From: Thermosynechococcus vestitus BP-1 | GTDB taxonomy: Bacteria > Cyanobacteriota > Cyanobacteriia > Thermosynechococcales > Thermosynechococcaceae | Length of the DNA: 64,000 nt | Direction of reading: 5' to 3' | Assembly (NCBI RefSeq): GCF_000011345.1 | Contig: NC_004113.1 | Span: forward strand, 1,302,001 to 1,366,000 | Shown: in pieces, positions 17,747-27,054 of the stretch | How positions within the stretch are numbered: the first letter of the stretch is position 1 | Layout of the letters: each line of letters starts with the position of its first letter | The notes under the pieces: model-generated | Told to the model about the DNA's origin: nothing | Database searches by the model: none | The model's input: only the letters and a program-made list of their open reading frames with translations | Made by a program: the position numbers and the translations under genes

Positions 17747-18656
17747 AAAAAAACTAGTGATTGCGGTGGCGTCCAGTGCCCTCTTTGATTTGGGGGAGGC
17801 GGATGAGGTCTTTCGCAATGAGGGTACCGAAAAGTACCGCCAATTTCAGCGAGAAAGGAAATATGATGTCTTGCCGAAGGGGGTCGCGTTTCCTTTTATC
17901 CGCCGCTTTTTGAATCTCAACCGTGCCTATCCAGAACAGGAGCCAGTGGAGGTGGTGCTCCTTTCCAGAAACGATCCCGATACGGGTCAGCGGGTCTTCT
18001 ATTCAATTCAGCACTACGGCCTCAACATTACCCGCGCCGCATTTTTGGGCGGCAAATCTCCCCATCCCTACATTCCTGCCTTTAATGTGTCTCTGTTTCT
18101 TTCGGCAAATGCAACGGATGTGCAGCAGGCGATCGAGGCTGGTTATCCCGCAGGCATGGTCATTCCCTCCACCATTACCGATCACGAAGAGGATGCCGAG
18201 TTGCGCATTGCCTTTGACTTTGATGGCGTGCTGGCGGATGATGAGGCCGAAGCGGTCTTTCGCCAAGGGGATCTCGAGCAATTTCAAGCCCATGAACTGC
18301 AAAAGGCGGATATTCCCCACAATCCAGGCCCCTTGAGTGATCTTTTTAAGAAACTGGCAGCCTTTCAACAGTTAGAAATGGCGAAAGAGCAGCAGGATGC
18401 AAATTACCAGCGGCTATTACGGATTGCGATTGTAACGGCACGCAACATCCTTGCCAGTGAGCGGGTGGTGACCACCCTCAACAGTTGGGGGGTCATGCCC
18501 GATGAAACCTTTTTCCTAGGGGGTATGGAGAAAGTGCGGATTCTTCGGCAACTCAAGCCGCACATTTTCTTCGACGATCAACTGACGCACCTGGAATCGG
18601 CAGCAGGAGACATTCCCTCGGTCCATGTGCCCTTTGGTGTGCGCAATGATGGCTAG
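17730..18656 (+). CDS. 5'-nucleotidase, cytosolic IA-like family
   Basis: About 308 residues from the ATG at 17730, which overlaps the preceding gene by 17 nt. It begins MGYPIEKKLVIAVASSALFDL, as in the 5'-nucleotidase family PF06189. The centre has the HAD-like acid motif IAFDFDGVLADDEAE and a later acid pair in HIFFDDQLTHLE, with ITAR-like IVTARN between. It should dephosphorylate nucleoside monophosphates. After glycosyltransferases it could clear UMP or GMP left from nucleotide-sugar donors; this is inference. The frame is open further upstream, but that part is inside the preceding gene and not homologous. Confidence 0.82.
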   Translation: MGYPIEKKLVIAVASSALFDLGEADEVFRNEGTEKYRQFQRERKYDVLPKGVAFPFIRRFLNLNRAYPEQEPVEVVLLSRNDPDTGQRVFYSIQHYGLNITRAAFLGGKSPHPYIPAFNVSLFLSANATDVQQAIEAGYPAGMVIPSTITDHEEDAELRIAFDFDGVLADDEAEAVFRQGDLEQFQAHELQKADIPHNPGPLSDLFKKLAAFQQLEMAKEQQDANYQRLLRIAIVTARNILASERVVTTLNSWGVMPDETFFLGGMEKVRILRQLKPHIFFDDQLTHLESAAGDIPSVHVPFGVRNDG

Positions 18657-18708
18657 ACCTGAGGCTCCTCTAACCGCAATATCTCGCTGGCGATCGTCCC
18701 ATTCCCAC

Positions 18709-18867
18709 TCACCTTTTGCGCTGATGTGGTCTATATAAAATTCCCTCAAGTCTGATGTTGGCCTTCAATCCTTTGGAGTCTCCCGATGTATAAGCGATTT
18801 TGACTATTGGTCGTGTAGTTTCACTGCCCTCAAAAGGAATCACGCGCAACAGGGGGTTGCAATCCAC
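18709..18867 (-). CDS. Possible small protein or gene remnant
   Basis: A 52-codon frame from a GTG at 18867 directly after an in-frame TGA; a GTG at 18843 is an alternative. It would read VIPFEGSETTRPIVKIAYT, then SGDSKGLKANIRLEGILYRP, a pattern of alternating polar and hydrophobic residues that looks protein-like. No strong ribosome site is visible. The upstream part of the frame ends MASP before the TGA, and the DNA around that stop resembles 9139-9170. It could be a short real gene downstream of rpiA or the tail of a decayed element. Confidence 0.3.
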   Translation of the reverse strand: MDCNPLLRVIPFEGSETTRPIVKIAYTSGDSKGLKANIRLEGILYRPHQRKR

Positions 18868-18919
18868 TCAAGGAGACGCCATCCTCAAGATACCCTTGCT
18901 TGCCTGCGGGAAAGTAGAA

Positions 18920-19630
18920 CTAGTGGAAAATTTCCCGAACCTGGGGTTGACCATCCACAATTTCCCCAACGAGAATTACGTCGGCGACGTTGACAAAGAG
19001 CCCATTTTCGACAACGCCGGGAATGTTGTTAATTGCTTTCTCCAGTTCGGCGGGGTCAGGAATATCATCAAATCTGACATCCAGGACGAAGTTGCCTTGG
19101 TCAGTCACCACTGGGCCATCTTTTTTCACGCCCATGCGCAGTTCGGGCTCACCCCCCAGCGCTTTCAGGGCACGAGTCACCGGCGCCACGGCAAAGGGTA
19201 AGACCTCCACAGGTACAGGGAAGGTGGAGCCCAATTTCTGCACCAGTTTGCTGCTGTCTACCACCACCAAGAACTGCTCGGCTAGGGAATCAACAATTTT
19301 TTCACGGGTATGGGCAGCCCCACCCCCTTTGATCAGGTTTTTGGCGGGGTCCACTTCATCAGCACCATCAATGGCAATGTCTAGTTTCTCCACATCATCG
19401 AGGGTCACCAAGGGAATGCCGTACTTTTTAGCAAGGACAGAGGCTTGAAATGAGGTGGGTACACCGACAATATTGCTCAGTTCGCCCTTGCGCAGGCGAT
19501 CGCCCAAAAACTGAATAACAAAGGCCGTTGTGGAGCCAGTGCCCAAGCCCACCACCATTCCTGATTGCACGCGATCGGCAGCAGCTTTGGCAACGACCTG
19601 CTTCATTTGCTTCACTGCATCATCACTCAT
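18920..19630 (-). CDS. rpiA: Ribose-5-phosphate isomerase A
   Basis: Interconverts ribose-5-phosphate and ribulose-5-phosphate in the Calvin and pentose phosphate cycles. The 236 residues have the family motifs [13 protein letters not shown], the acidic DGADEVDP, the [12 protein letters not shown] loop with the catalytic region, and [13 protein letters not shown]. Length is normal (about 220-240). ATG start at 19630, divergent from the hydrolase gene with 159 bp between. Other genes of the same network in the window are F/SBPase and pfkA, but they are not in one operon with it. Confidence 0.96.
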   Translation of the reverse strand: MSDDAVKQMKQVVAKAAADRVQSGMVVGLGTGSTTAFVIQFLGDRLRKGELSNIVGVPTSFQASVLAKKYGIPLVTLDDVEKLDIAIDGADEVDPAKNLIKGGGAAHTREKIVDSLAEQFLVVVDSSKLVQKLGSTFPVPVEVLPFAVAPVTRALKALGGEPELRMGVKKDGPVVTDQGNFVLDVRFDDIPDPAELEKAINNIPGVVENGLFVNVADVILVGEIVDGQPQVREIFH

Positions 19631-19789
19631 GGGCGCATTCCTTCATTTTTCCCAAAAGCACAATACCACAGCGGCAGCCCTTTTCAGAGAGTCGGAACTT
19701 GCCACTCCAGCTGCCAGTCCTTGAAAATGAGTTGTAGGTAACGTTGCCAACCACGATAATGCTAATGAGTCAGTAAAGGTGTTTCAGGG

Positions 19790-21448
19790 ATGGCGATCGC
19801 GCGCACAGGGAAAAAATGGCAGTGGTTCTCCCTCTTAGGTGTGGCTGCCGCATTTTGGGGACAGACGGGACTGGCTGCCGAGGAAATTAGCCTTATTTAT
19901 CCCCCCTTCGGCACCTTCAACATTCAAGTCAGTGACCTTGCCACATTTGCCAAAACAGGTCATACCAGTCCAGAGCTAAGGTTTTTAATTCAATTGCTCC
20001 CAAGTGATCAAGGGCCCAACCTGCGGGAGAGCCTCACAACCCGCATGAACTTAGAACCCACCACCGTCAGCCAGTTTGTCAAAAGTCCCATTGGTCAAAG
20101 CTTTTTAGAGCGTATCGGCCAAGTTATTCGTGCAGATAATGATGTCAATGGTGGCCAAGCCCTTGGTGAAGCCCTGACAACCGCCGCCAGCTCTCCCTCA
20201 GGAATTACCCTCCTCTCAGTCCTACAGGCCTTTCCCGGCAAGAGTGTTAGAGTCAATGGTGAGTTGGGTCTGAAGGCCGTAGGCGCTTTTACCCGTGCAA
20301 TTCATCAAGAACAACGGGCACAAGACTTTATCGAACGCTTGGCGCAACTCCAACCCAAAACGCCGCTGCCCGCCAGTGGTCTTTATCCTGACCAAAAGGG
20401 GCCCTTCCAGTGGCAAAAGCAAACAATTGCATTTACCAATCCCAATCGCACTACTGGCTCCATCCCCGCAGATCTCTATGTCCCAATAGGAATCACGGCA
20501 CCTGCGCCTCTGATTATCATTTCCCATGGTTTAGCCTCAGACCGCAGGACCTTTGCCTACTTGGCAGAGCACTTGGCCAGTTATGGACTAGCGGTCTTAG
20601 CAGTCACTCACCCCGGTTCCGATGCCAGTCGGATTGGCAGTTTCCTCTCAGGGGTACCCCTCGACTACGAGAACTTGCCGAAGGACTGGGTCCAGCGTCC
20701 CCTTGATTTGAAGTTTGGGGTGGATGCCGTGGCCGCCTTGGTTCAGAAAAACCCTGCCCTGAAAATTGACACCAAGAATGTTGGTCTCTTTGGTCACTCA
20801 ATGGGGGGCTTTACGGTACTGGCCGCGGCGGGGGGGACCGTTGACTGGAATGCTGTCAAGCAGCGCTGTTTAGCAGCAGCGAATGATCTTTTTATCTTTA
20901 ATATCTCCGTGCCTCTGCAATGTCGTAGTCTTGGTCTTGCCGATGTGCCCTCTCCGTTGGCGGATCCACGGGTCAAATCTGTGATTGCCGTCAATCCAGT
21001 GAGTAGTCTGCTGATTGGCGAACGGGGTATGGCCAATATCAAGGTGCCTGTGCTCATTGTTTCCAGTAGCAAAGATGTCTTTGCCCCACCCCTGGAGGAG
21101 CAGATTTTGCCCTTTACATGGTTGCAGGCCGAGCCCAAGTATCTTGCCATGCTCGTTCCCGGTACCCATTTCTCGGCGCTGGGCGTCAGCGCAGCGGGAG
21201 TGTTGCCAGTACCTAATGATCTTATTGGCCCCAATCCCCAGTTGGCGCAGCCCTTTTTCAAGGGGGTGAGTGCAGCCTTCTTTGGGGTCTTTAATCAACA
21301 AAATGAGCAGTTGCGTCCCTTCTTGAGTCAAACCTTTCTTAGCCAAGTGGCGCAGCCAACCTTTCAAGTCTATTGGGTGGATCGCATGAATCCGCAGCAG
21401 TTACAGGAAGTGCTGGCGGGGCGCATTGGCGCTCAACCGCGAAGATAA
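19790..21448 (+). CDS. Exported alpha/beta hydrolase with N-terminal DUF1400-type domain
   Basis: A 552-residue protein with a signal peptide (hydrophobic FSLLGVAAAFWGQTGLAAEE). Residues about 30-170 match the all-helical DUF1400 domain seen in front of cyanobacterial hydrolases. The second part is an alpha/beta hydrolase: IISHGLASDRRTFAYLAEHLA, the nucleophile elbow GHSMGG with Ser337, and a late Asp/His (VSSSKDVF, PGTHFSALG). It resembles platelet-activating-factor acetylhydrolase-like lipases; the substrate is unknown. Likely periplasmic. Its last 16 nt overlap the convergent pgsA gene. Confidence 0.8.
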   Translation: MAIARTGKKWQWFSLLGVAAAFWGQTGLAAEEISLIYPPFGTFNIQVSDLATFAKTGHTSPELRFLIQLLPSDQGPNLRESLTTRMNLEPTTVSQFVKSPIGQSFLERIGQVIRADNDVNGGQALGEALTTAASSPSGITLLSVLQAFPGKSVRVNGELGLKAVGAFTRAIHQEQRAQDFIERLAQLQPKTPLPASGLYPDQKGPFQWQKQTIAFTNPNRTTGSIPADLYVPIGITAPAPLIIISHGLASDRRTFAYLAEHLASYGLAVLAVTHPGSDASRIGSFLSGVPLDYENLPKDWVQRPLDLKFGVDAVAALVQKNPALKIDTKNVGLFGHSMGGFTVLAAAGGTVDWNAVKQRCLAAANDLFIFNISVPLQCRSLGLADVPSPLADPRVKSVIAVNPVSSLLIGERGMANIKVPVLIVSSSKDVFAPPLEEQILPFTWLQAEPKYLAMLVPGTHFSALGVSAAGVLPVPNDLIGPNPQLAQPFFKGVSAAFFGVFNQQNEQLRPFLSQTFLSQVAQPTFQVYWVDRMNPQQLQEVLAGRIGAQPRR

Positions 21449-21939
21449 AGTGCTCCAGAAATCAGCGTGAGGGCGATCGCTCCCCCATAAACAATGAGTA
21501 TTCCCCCCTGCCAAGTCGGAGGTAAGGGAGCTAGCAGCAACGCCACGGCCACAATCTGGCTAACGGTTTTGGCTTTCCCCCAAAGATTCGCCCCCTGAAT
21601 GTGAGATTGCTGAACCCGCCAACTGGCAATTCCTAGTTCCCGAAAGAGGATCAACGCCACTGACCATGCAGGCACCTCTCCCCACTCAATACAGAGCAAA
21701 AGCGGCACAAGAACCAGCAGCTTATCCACCAGGGGATCCAGCACTTTGCCCAAATCCGTCACCTGGTTAAAACGGCGGGCAATGTAGCCATCCAGCCAAT
21801 CCGTGAGGGCCGCCACCAGAAACAGACCCACCCCCCACCAACGGTAGACCGGCCCATTATTGAAGGAAAGCAAACCTAGGATCACAGGCACGATCAACAG
21901 CCGAGCCAGGGTAATCGTGGTGGCGAGGTTCAAAGGCAT
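21433..21939 (-). CDS. pgsA: CDP-diacylglycerol-glycerol-3-phosphate 3-phosphatidyltransferase
   Basis: Makes phosphatidylglycerol phosphate, the step towards phosphatidylglycerol that thylakoids need. The 168 residues have several membrane segments and the CDP-alcohol phosphotransferase signature DWLDGYIARRFNQVTDLGKVLDPLVDK (acidic positions D..DG..AR...G..D). ATG start at 21939. It lies 78 nt downstream of the F/SBPase stop, with a terminator hairpin between, and overlaps the end of the hydrolase gene by 16 nt on the opposite strand. Confidence 0.93.
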   Translation of the reverse strand: MPLNLATTITLARLLIVPVILGLLSFNNGPVYRWWGVGLFLVAALTDWLDGYIARRFNQVTDLGKVLDPLVDKLLVLVPLLLCIEWGEVPAWSVALILFRELGIASWRVQQSHIQGANLWGKAKTVSQIVAVALLLAPLPPTWQGGILIVYGGAIALTLISGALYLRG

Positions 21940-21963
21940 GGAACTTCACAGGCTGAACTCGTG

Positions 21964-21993
21964 CAAAAGAACTCCCCCCCAGGGAGGGAGTCC
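21964..21993 (-). terminator. Probable terminator after F/SBPase gene
   Basis: On the minus strand ACTCCC pairs with GGGAGT across a C/G-rich loop and is followed by TCTTTTG. It lies 25 nt after the F/SBPase stop and before pgsA, so it should separate the two transcripts. The T-run is short. Confidence 0.55.
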
Positions 21994-22017
21994 ATTATCT
22001 TTGATCGCAGTTGGTCC

Positions 22018-23061
22018 TTAGTACAGCTGGAGTGACTTCAACTGCTGATCGAACATGTGGATTGTATCCACAAAGCGTGCTGTCTTCGACTGCGTGGAAA
22101 TAACCAGAGATTGGGTACGGGCACCTCCCTTGAAGAAACGCACCCCTTTCATGAGCATGCCGGGGGTAATGCCACAGGCAGCAAAGAGCACCGTTTCCCC
22201 AGAGGCCAATTCTTCCGCTTCATACACTTTATCGGGATCGGTGATGCCCGCTTTTTTCAGCTCTTCAAGGTTGCCTTCGCGGGTGCGATTGGCCCATTCC
22301 TTGGTCATGACCACAGCGGGATCATAGACCAGTTGCCCTTGGAAGTGGCCACCTAAGGCGCGCATGGCAGCAGCAGAAATCACCCCTTCGGGCGCAGCGC
22401 CAATTCCCATGAGGGCATGAATGTTGGTACCGGAGAAAGCACAGGCCAGAGCTGCGGAGACGTCGCCATCGGAGATCAGTTGAACGCGGGCACCCGCATC
22501 GCGGATTTCTTGAATTAAGTCATTGTGGCGATCGCGCTTCATGACCACCACCACCAATTCATCAATGGCACGGTCAAGGCATTCAGAGAGAATTTTCAGG
22601 TTTTCTGTTGCGGAGTTGCGAATATCCACTTTGCCCTTAGCAGCAGGGGGTGCTGCCAATTTCTTCATATAAAAGTCGGGAGCTGCAAATAACCCCCCTT
22701 TTTCGGAAATGGCCAGCACTGCCATCGAGCCTGGTTGACCGTAGGCGCAAAGGTTTGTCCCTTCGCAGGGGTCAACGGCAATGTCAATTTCAATGAGCTC
22801 TTCAGGGTTACAGTATTGGGCAGCATCGGGACGGGTACAAATGCCCACTTCTTCACCAATGTAGAGCATTGGGGCTTCATCCCGTTCCCCCTCACCAATG
22901 ACAATGCGACCACGCATATGGATTTGATTCATGCGGTTGCGCATGGCATCGACGGCCGCCTGATCCGCCATGTTTTTGTCACCTTTGCCCATCCACCGCG
23001 CTGAGGCGATCGCCGCCTGCTCGACAACTTCAATGATCTCTAAGCCGATGACGTTATCCAC
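22018..23061 (-). CDS. glpX: Class II fructose-1,6-/sedoheptulose-1,7-bisphosphatase
   Basis: The dual-function F/SBPase of cyanobacteria, needed for regeneration of ribulose bisphosphate in the Calvin cycle. The 347 residues have the GlpX-family motifs [32 protein letters not shown] and the metal site [13 protein letters not shown], followed by [10 protein letters not shown] and [14 protein letters not shown]. Length is as expected (about 345). In photosynthetic cells this enzyme is redox and AMP controlled; nothing in the DNA shows regulation. ATG at 23061 with an AGGAGGG-like site just upstream (GTTAGGAGGGTTGTG). Single gene, with a terminator hairpin after it. Confidence 0.95.
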   Translation of the reverse strand: MDNVIGLEIIEVVEQAAIASARWMGKGDKNMADQAAVDAMRNRMNQIHMRGRIVIGEGERDEAPMLYIGEEVGICTRPDAAQYCNPEELIEIDIAVDPCEGTNLCAYGQPGSMAVLAISEKGGLFAAPDFYMKKLAAPPAAKGKVDIRNSATENLKILSECLDRAIDELVVVVMKRDRHNDLIQEIRDAGARVQLISDGDVSAALACAFSGTNIHALMGIGAAPEGVISAAAMRALGGHFQGQLVYDPAVVMTKEWANRTREGNLEELKKAGITDPDKVYEAEELASGETVLFAACGITPGMLMKGVRFFKGGARTQSLVISTQSKTARFVDTIHMFDQQLKSLQLY

Positions 23062-23233
23062 ACAACCCTCCTAACTGCACAAGTTGATCCCGCAGAGGTT
23101 TCCTATCTGAGCTTACAGAACTTTGGCACGCAGAAAATAATCTCTCACTGCAAATTATTTCCCGCCATGGGAGCTTGATTGCGAAGCCTCAGCACTCTCC
23201 GGTTGCTGGGGAGCAAAGGTTGCCCCTTAAGGT

Positions 23234-25468
23234 CTAAGGTGTGGTCAAAAAGAGCAGTTGCTCTGGGGGTAGATGATCCAAGTAATAGCCATCCTGGGCT
23301 AACACAATCAATAGATGAAGACCCGAGTCGGGATGCAGGTGCAGATCCGCCCAAGGAATCGCCACTTCTAGGCAGATGCCCAAGGCATAGCGGGCATGGG
23401 TGGGGCGCTCTTGCCACTGATAGTTGGCGATCGCCTCCTTGAAGGTCATCTGTTGGTTTTCAAAGTCAATGACCAGTTGATGGTGGTACAGGTAGTTCAG
23501 GGGCGCTTCATCGGGGTAATCTCGCAGATCAGAGAGGGGGCTATTGTACGTCACCCTGTTGGGGTAGTACCAGCAAAAATGGATGGTACTGATCTCATGG
23601 CCAAAGGGCTGTTTCTGGCTAGGGGCATCAAGCCGTAGATAGATGTTTAGGTGATCCACCCCATACCAGAGGCGATTGATCAGGGTTTGGCGGTGCATCG
23701 TCCCTCGGCTGCCACCAATTTGAATCCGGCCGGCAAAATTCCAGTCCTGCTCATCACCGCCCCCATCAATCTCAGGGTGAATAAAGCCTTGGGGCGGGTA
23801 GGTATCCTTGGCTTCGTGAACTTCTAAGGGCTCCTTGAGAACCTCAGGAATGGGCTCCCCCAAGGCTGTATAGAGCGCCATCAAATGCTCACGGAAAAGC
23901 TGATCAAACATGGCATCGTGGTTCGAGGAGTGGCCTTCACCAAACCACCAGAACCAGTCAGAGCCTTCAGCCGCCAAAAGGGCTTGCCATGCCGCTGGAT
24001 TGTTTGTTTCTGTCGCTTCGGGGTGGCGTTCAAGGGTTTGGCGGGCAGCCCTTAAATAGTCCCAGGCTTTGTTTTTTACCGGATCGCCAATCCAGGTGCA
24101 GAAATTGCCATCAATCCAAGAGCCACTGTGGAGAGCAGCACCCGCAATCACTGCCCGCGGGGGATAGTGTTGCAGATACTCCGCCACAGAAACACAGGCA
24201 AAGTGCTCACTCTCACTCAGCCCTTGATAGAGCCTTTCTAAGAAGGGCAGGCCATCACGGGGATAATATTCCCAGCAGTTTTCCCCATCGAGGGCAATGG
24301 TCACCAGCCATGGCTGTTGTAAACTGGTCTGGCCGCTGTCTTCATAGGCAATGAGTTGCTGGCGAATGCCCTCAAGCTGTTTGAGTAGATCCGCTGCCGC
24401 TGCCTCAGGAGCCATGGCACTGTAGGTAAAGCCAATCAAATCCGAGAGGCGGTGATCACGAAAGACAATGTTGAGGTCCCCTTTGGCTGTGGTCAGGCGG
24501 TAGGGTTGGTAAAGAACATCGGCCTGTTGGACAACACCTGCTTCATTGCGGTGAAAATAGGTCCCTGTTGTCCAGCCCAAGATCGCTTCATCGGAGCAAA
24601 TCCACTCAAATCCTTGCTCGACGATTGGTTCAAGAATCGCTGGACTCACGGATTGCTCTGACGGCCACAGTCCGCGGGGCGATCGCCCAAAGAATTGTTC
24701 ATAAAGAATTCGGGCCCGCCGCAAATGTCGAGGAACATCTTCGGGATATTGGAACCGCTGTTGGGGCAAGGCAATATTAGGAACCGCCACTTTTGCGGCA
24801 TCGGTATCCACCAAGAGGGGCAAAATCGGGTGGGTGTAGGGGGTGGTGGTGACTTCAATTTGACCCCTCTGTTGAAGGGCGCGATGCTGGGGGATAATTT
24901 GGCCCAGAATTTCCCGCTGTTTGGCAATAATTCGCTGGCGATCGCTCAGGCTAAAATCCCGCCCTTGGCTCAACCATTGGGCAATCTCTGGCTCCTGCCA
25001 ATACAGAGGATCAAACCATGCTAAATTGTGCCAGGCCAACAAATCCCCATAATCCTGGGGCTGCCAATTTTGCCAACACCATGTTTTCCCGCGAGTTTGC
25101 CGTTGCTCGTAGAGTTCACGATAGCGGGGGTGGGGATCAATCATGGTGCGGTGGTGGGCATCAAAGAAATGCTCAATGATAAACCAGCGCTGTTGATCCG
25201 TGAGTTGCTCGACTGGGGTTAGTGTAGCTGTCAGGTAGGGATCTAGAGCTGTACCGTTGACATAGTCCTGAATTTGCAGCAACAGTGAGGGAACAAGATT
25301 GACGGTTTGCTTGAGGCGCGGATATTTGGCGAGGACGAGGATCAGGTCTAAGTAATCCTTAGTGCCGTGGAGCCGTACCCAAGGGAGCAGGTATTGACCA
25401 GTGCGACAACTTTTGTAGAGGGGTTGGTGCTGGTGCCAAATGAAGGCTACGTGCAAAGGATACGCCAC
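23234..25468 (-). CDS. Glycoside hydrolase family 57 protein
   Basis: A large (744-residue) GH57 enzyme acting on alpha-glucans such as glycogen. It starts, from the GTG at 25468, with HVAFIWHQHQPLY, the conserved first motif of GH57, followed by LPWVRLHGTKDY, GLWPSEQSVS, WICSDE and ALDGENCWEYY with the catalytic acid region. The C-terminal third is a beta-rich domain with a proline-rich linker (TYPPQGFIHPEIDGG). The frame is open back to 25642, but those codons cross a repeat array (four AGTATTT copies) and carry no homology, so the GTG after GGGGGCAAG is preferred. Specificity (branching, amylase or pullulanase) is not told. Confidence 0.88.
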   Translation of the reverse strand: MAYPLHVAFIWHQHQPLYKSCRTGQYLLPWVRLHGTKDYLDLILVLAKYPRLKQTVNLVPSLLLQIQDYVNGTALDPYLTATLTPVEQLTDQQRWFIIEHFFDAHHRTMIDPHPRYRELYEQRQTRGKTWCWQNWQPQDYGDLLAWHNLAWFDPLYWQEPEIAQWLSQGRDFSLSDRQRIIAKQREILGQIIPQHRALQQRGQIEVTTTPYTHPILPLLVDTDAAKVAVPNIALPQQRFQYPEDVPRHLRRARILYEQFFGRSPRGLWPSEQSVSPAILEPIVEQGFEWICSDEAILGWTTGTYFHRNEAGVVQQADVLYQPYRLTTAKGDLNIVFRDHRLSDLIGFTYSAMAPEAAAADLLKQLEGIRQQLIAYEDSGQTSLQQPWLVTIALDGENCWEYYPRDGLPFLERLYQGLSESEHFACVSVAEYLQHYPPRAVIAGAALHSGSWIDGNFCTWIGDPVKNKAWDYLRAARQTLERHPEATETNNPAAWQALLAAEGSDWFWWFGEGHSSNHDAMFDQLFREHLMALYTALGEPIPEVLKEPLEVHEAKDTYPPQGFIHPEIDGGGDEQDWNFAGRIQIGGSRGTMHRQTLINRLWYGVDHLNIYLRLDAPSQKQPFGHEISTIHFCWYYPNRVTYNSPLSDLRDYPDEAPLNYLYHHQLVIDFENQQMTFKEAIANYQWQERPTHARYALGICLEVAIPWADLHLHPDSGLHLLIVLAQDGYYLDHLPPEQLLFLTTP

Positions 25469-25483
25469 AACAAACTTGCCCCC

Positions 25484-25527
25484 AGTATTTAGGACTCTTC
25501 CTCTAGTATTTAGTATTTCAAGTATTT
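25484..25527 (-). repeat. Four AAATACT copies just upstream of the GH57 start
   Basis: On the plus strand AGTATTT occurs at 25484-25490, 25505-25511, 25512-25518 and 25521-25527. The nearest copy ends 16 nt before the GH57 start codon. Such clustering in a leader could be an operator, a decayed short tandem repeat, or an mRNA element. Confidence 0.6.
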
Positions 25528-25745
25528 CAGGGGAGTTTCTTGGATCACCACATTTGTTACGTAAAATGTCAAAAGCCGCAAAAATCTTCATCCAATCCGT
25601 TGCTAAGGGAGGGGCCAGGGCTCGCCCGCCCTTCCTCACCATTACAGAGATAGGGAAAGCTCTGAAGAACTGCCACCCTGTCTAACCGGTTTTCTAGTCG
25701 CTTGCATCTTTTGCATTGAACGTCGTGGCGTTGAGCAAGTTATTC

Positions 25746-26555
25746 CTAGTAGGCACGACCCAAGGAGGGTGTCCAGGGGGTTTCAGGTGTTGTGACGACT
25801 GAAAGCAGGCTGCCAATGCCTTCTATCTCGACGCGCACGCGATCGCCCACTTGTAAGGGACCAATTCCTGCGGGTGTTCCCGTCAATACCACATCCCCCG
25901 GCAGCAGCGTCATCACATAACTAATGAAACTCACCAACTTTGCGGGTGAGAAAACCATTTGATCAATCGTTGCTGATTGGACCGGTGACGCCGCCTCATT
26001 GATAAAAGTTTGCAACCGCGCATCACTGGGAACCTCTCGCACAATCCAAGGACCTAGGGGGCAAAATGTGTCAAACCCCTTAGCCCGTGTCCATTGCTGC
26101 TCCCGCTGTTGGAGATCCCGAGCAGTGACATCGTTGGCGATCGTGTAGCCCCAAATATGCTCAAGGGCTTCATTTTCAGGGCAAGCACGGGTACGGCGAC
26201 CCATGATCACCGCCAATTCCCCCTCATAGTCGACGCGCTGCACTTGGGGCGGATACCAAATGGGACCGCCGGGGGCTTGAACCGTTGTCGGTGGTTTCAG
26301 AAAAATCAATGGCTCAGGGGGGACACTATCGCCCATTTCCGCAGCGTGTTTGACATAGTTGCGCCCCACAGCAACAATTTTCGAGGGGGAGCAGGGAGCC
26401 AGCAGTTGGTAGCTATCGGGACTGAGGACTTGGTGAGTGGGTTGGCCGTGGAGCCAGGGTGCTGCATCCCAAATAATCACTTCCCGATTGAGTTGCAGTG
26501 TGCCGTAATGAATTTGTCCCCCCGTGGTCTGCACCCGCACAAACCGTTCCACCAT
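25746..26555 (-). CDS. Fumarylacetoacetate hydrolase family protein
   Basis: A cytosolic 269-residue FAH-superfamily enzyme, acting as hydrolase, decarboxylase or isomerase on small oxo-acids. The core has AVGRNYVKHAAEMG, the metal-ligand stretch VDYEGELAVIMGRRTR, GYTIANDVTARDLQ, KGFDTFCPLGPW and the C-terminal GDVVLTGTPAGIGPL, all standard for the family. Start at the second in-frame ATG (26555); the first ATG at 26594 would add 13 residues overlapping the likely rpsF promoter. Divergent from rpsF. The natural substrate is unknown. Confidence 0.88.
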   Translation of the reverse strand: MVERFVRVQTTGGQIHYGTLQLNREVIIWDAAPWLHGQPTHQVLSPDSYQLLAPCSPSKIVAVGRNYVKHAAEMGDSVPPEPLIFLKPPTTVQAPGGPIWYPPQVQRVDYEGELAVIMGRRTRACPENEALEHIWGYTIANDVTARDLQQREQQWTRAKGFDTFCPLGPWIVREVPSDARLQTFINEAASPVQSATIDQMVFSPAKLVSFISYVMTLLPGDVVLTGTPAGIGPLQVGDRVRVEIEGIGSLLSVVTTPETPWTPSLGRAY

Positions 26556-26601
26556 AGTGAATGAGTCCCCTTTTCCCCTTGCCAAGAATGGCAAACTGTG
26601 G

Positions 26602-26610
26602 TGCTAGAAT
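26602..26610 (+). promoter_or_regulatory. Candidate extended -10 promoter of rpsF
   Basis: TGCTAGAAT fits TGnTAnAAT. It lies 61 nt before the rpsF ATG and inside the divergent spacer to the FAH-family gene. No good -35 box is seen. Confidence 0.3.
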
Positions 26611-26670
26611 TATAAAGCCTTGCTTTTTGCATCCGTCAAAAGGCCATTTGCCCAAGGGGAGTTGACCTAA

Positions 26671-27015
26671 ATGATCACACGTAACTACGAAACGCTTTAT
26701 ATTATTCGTCCTGATGTGGGCGAAGAGCAACTGGAACAAACCATTAGCCAATTTCGCACTTTTTTAGAAGAACAGGGCGCCACAAAGCTCAAGGTACAAA
26801 ATCGCGGTAAGCGTCGATTTGCCTATCCCATCAAGAAGCTGCGGGAGGGGTACTACATTCTGATGACCTATACCGCTCCGGGGACGGCGATCGCCCCCCT
26901 TGAACGCGCCATGCGCCTCAATGAAAATATTCTGCGCTTCATGACGATTGTTCTCGAAGAAGAGACTGAAACTGAAGACGCAGAAGAGGAAAACCCGGTT
27001 CTTGCCCGTGCCTAA
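26671..27015 (+). CDS. rpsF: 30S ribosomal protein S6
   Basis: Small-subunit ribosomal protein that pairs with S18. The 114 residues start YETLYIIRPDVGEEQLEQTI and include NRGKRRFAYPIKKLREGYY and the conserved RAMRLNENILRFM. The acidic C-terminal tail (EEETETEDAEEENP) is common in the family. ATG start with GGGGAG nine bases upstream. Unlike many bacteria, rpsR and rplI do not follow; the next gene on this strand is the anchored binding protein, 39 nt on, which could be in the same transcript. Confidence 0.97.
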   Translation: MITRNYETLYIIRPDVGEEQLEQTISQFRTFLEEQGATKLKVQNRGKRRFAYPIKKLREGYYILMTYTAPGTAIAPLERAMRLNENILRFMTIVLEEETETEDAEEENPVLARA

Positions 27016-27054
27016 AACAGGACACGGACTCAAATTCCCTTGAAGGGGGGCACC

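Noticed and set aside
25561-25685. Small plus-strand frame MSKAAKIFIQSVAKGG in the gap upstream of GH57
   Set aside because: Short, no ribosome site, no family resemblance, and embedded in a longer frame running antisense to the GH57 start.
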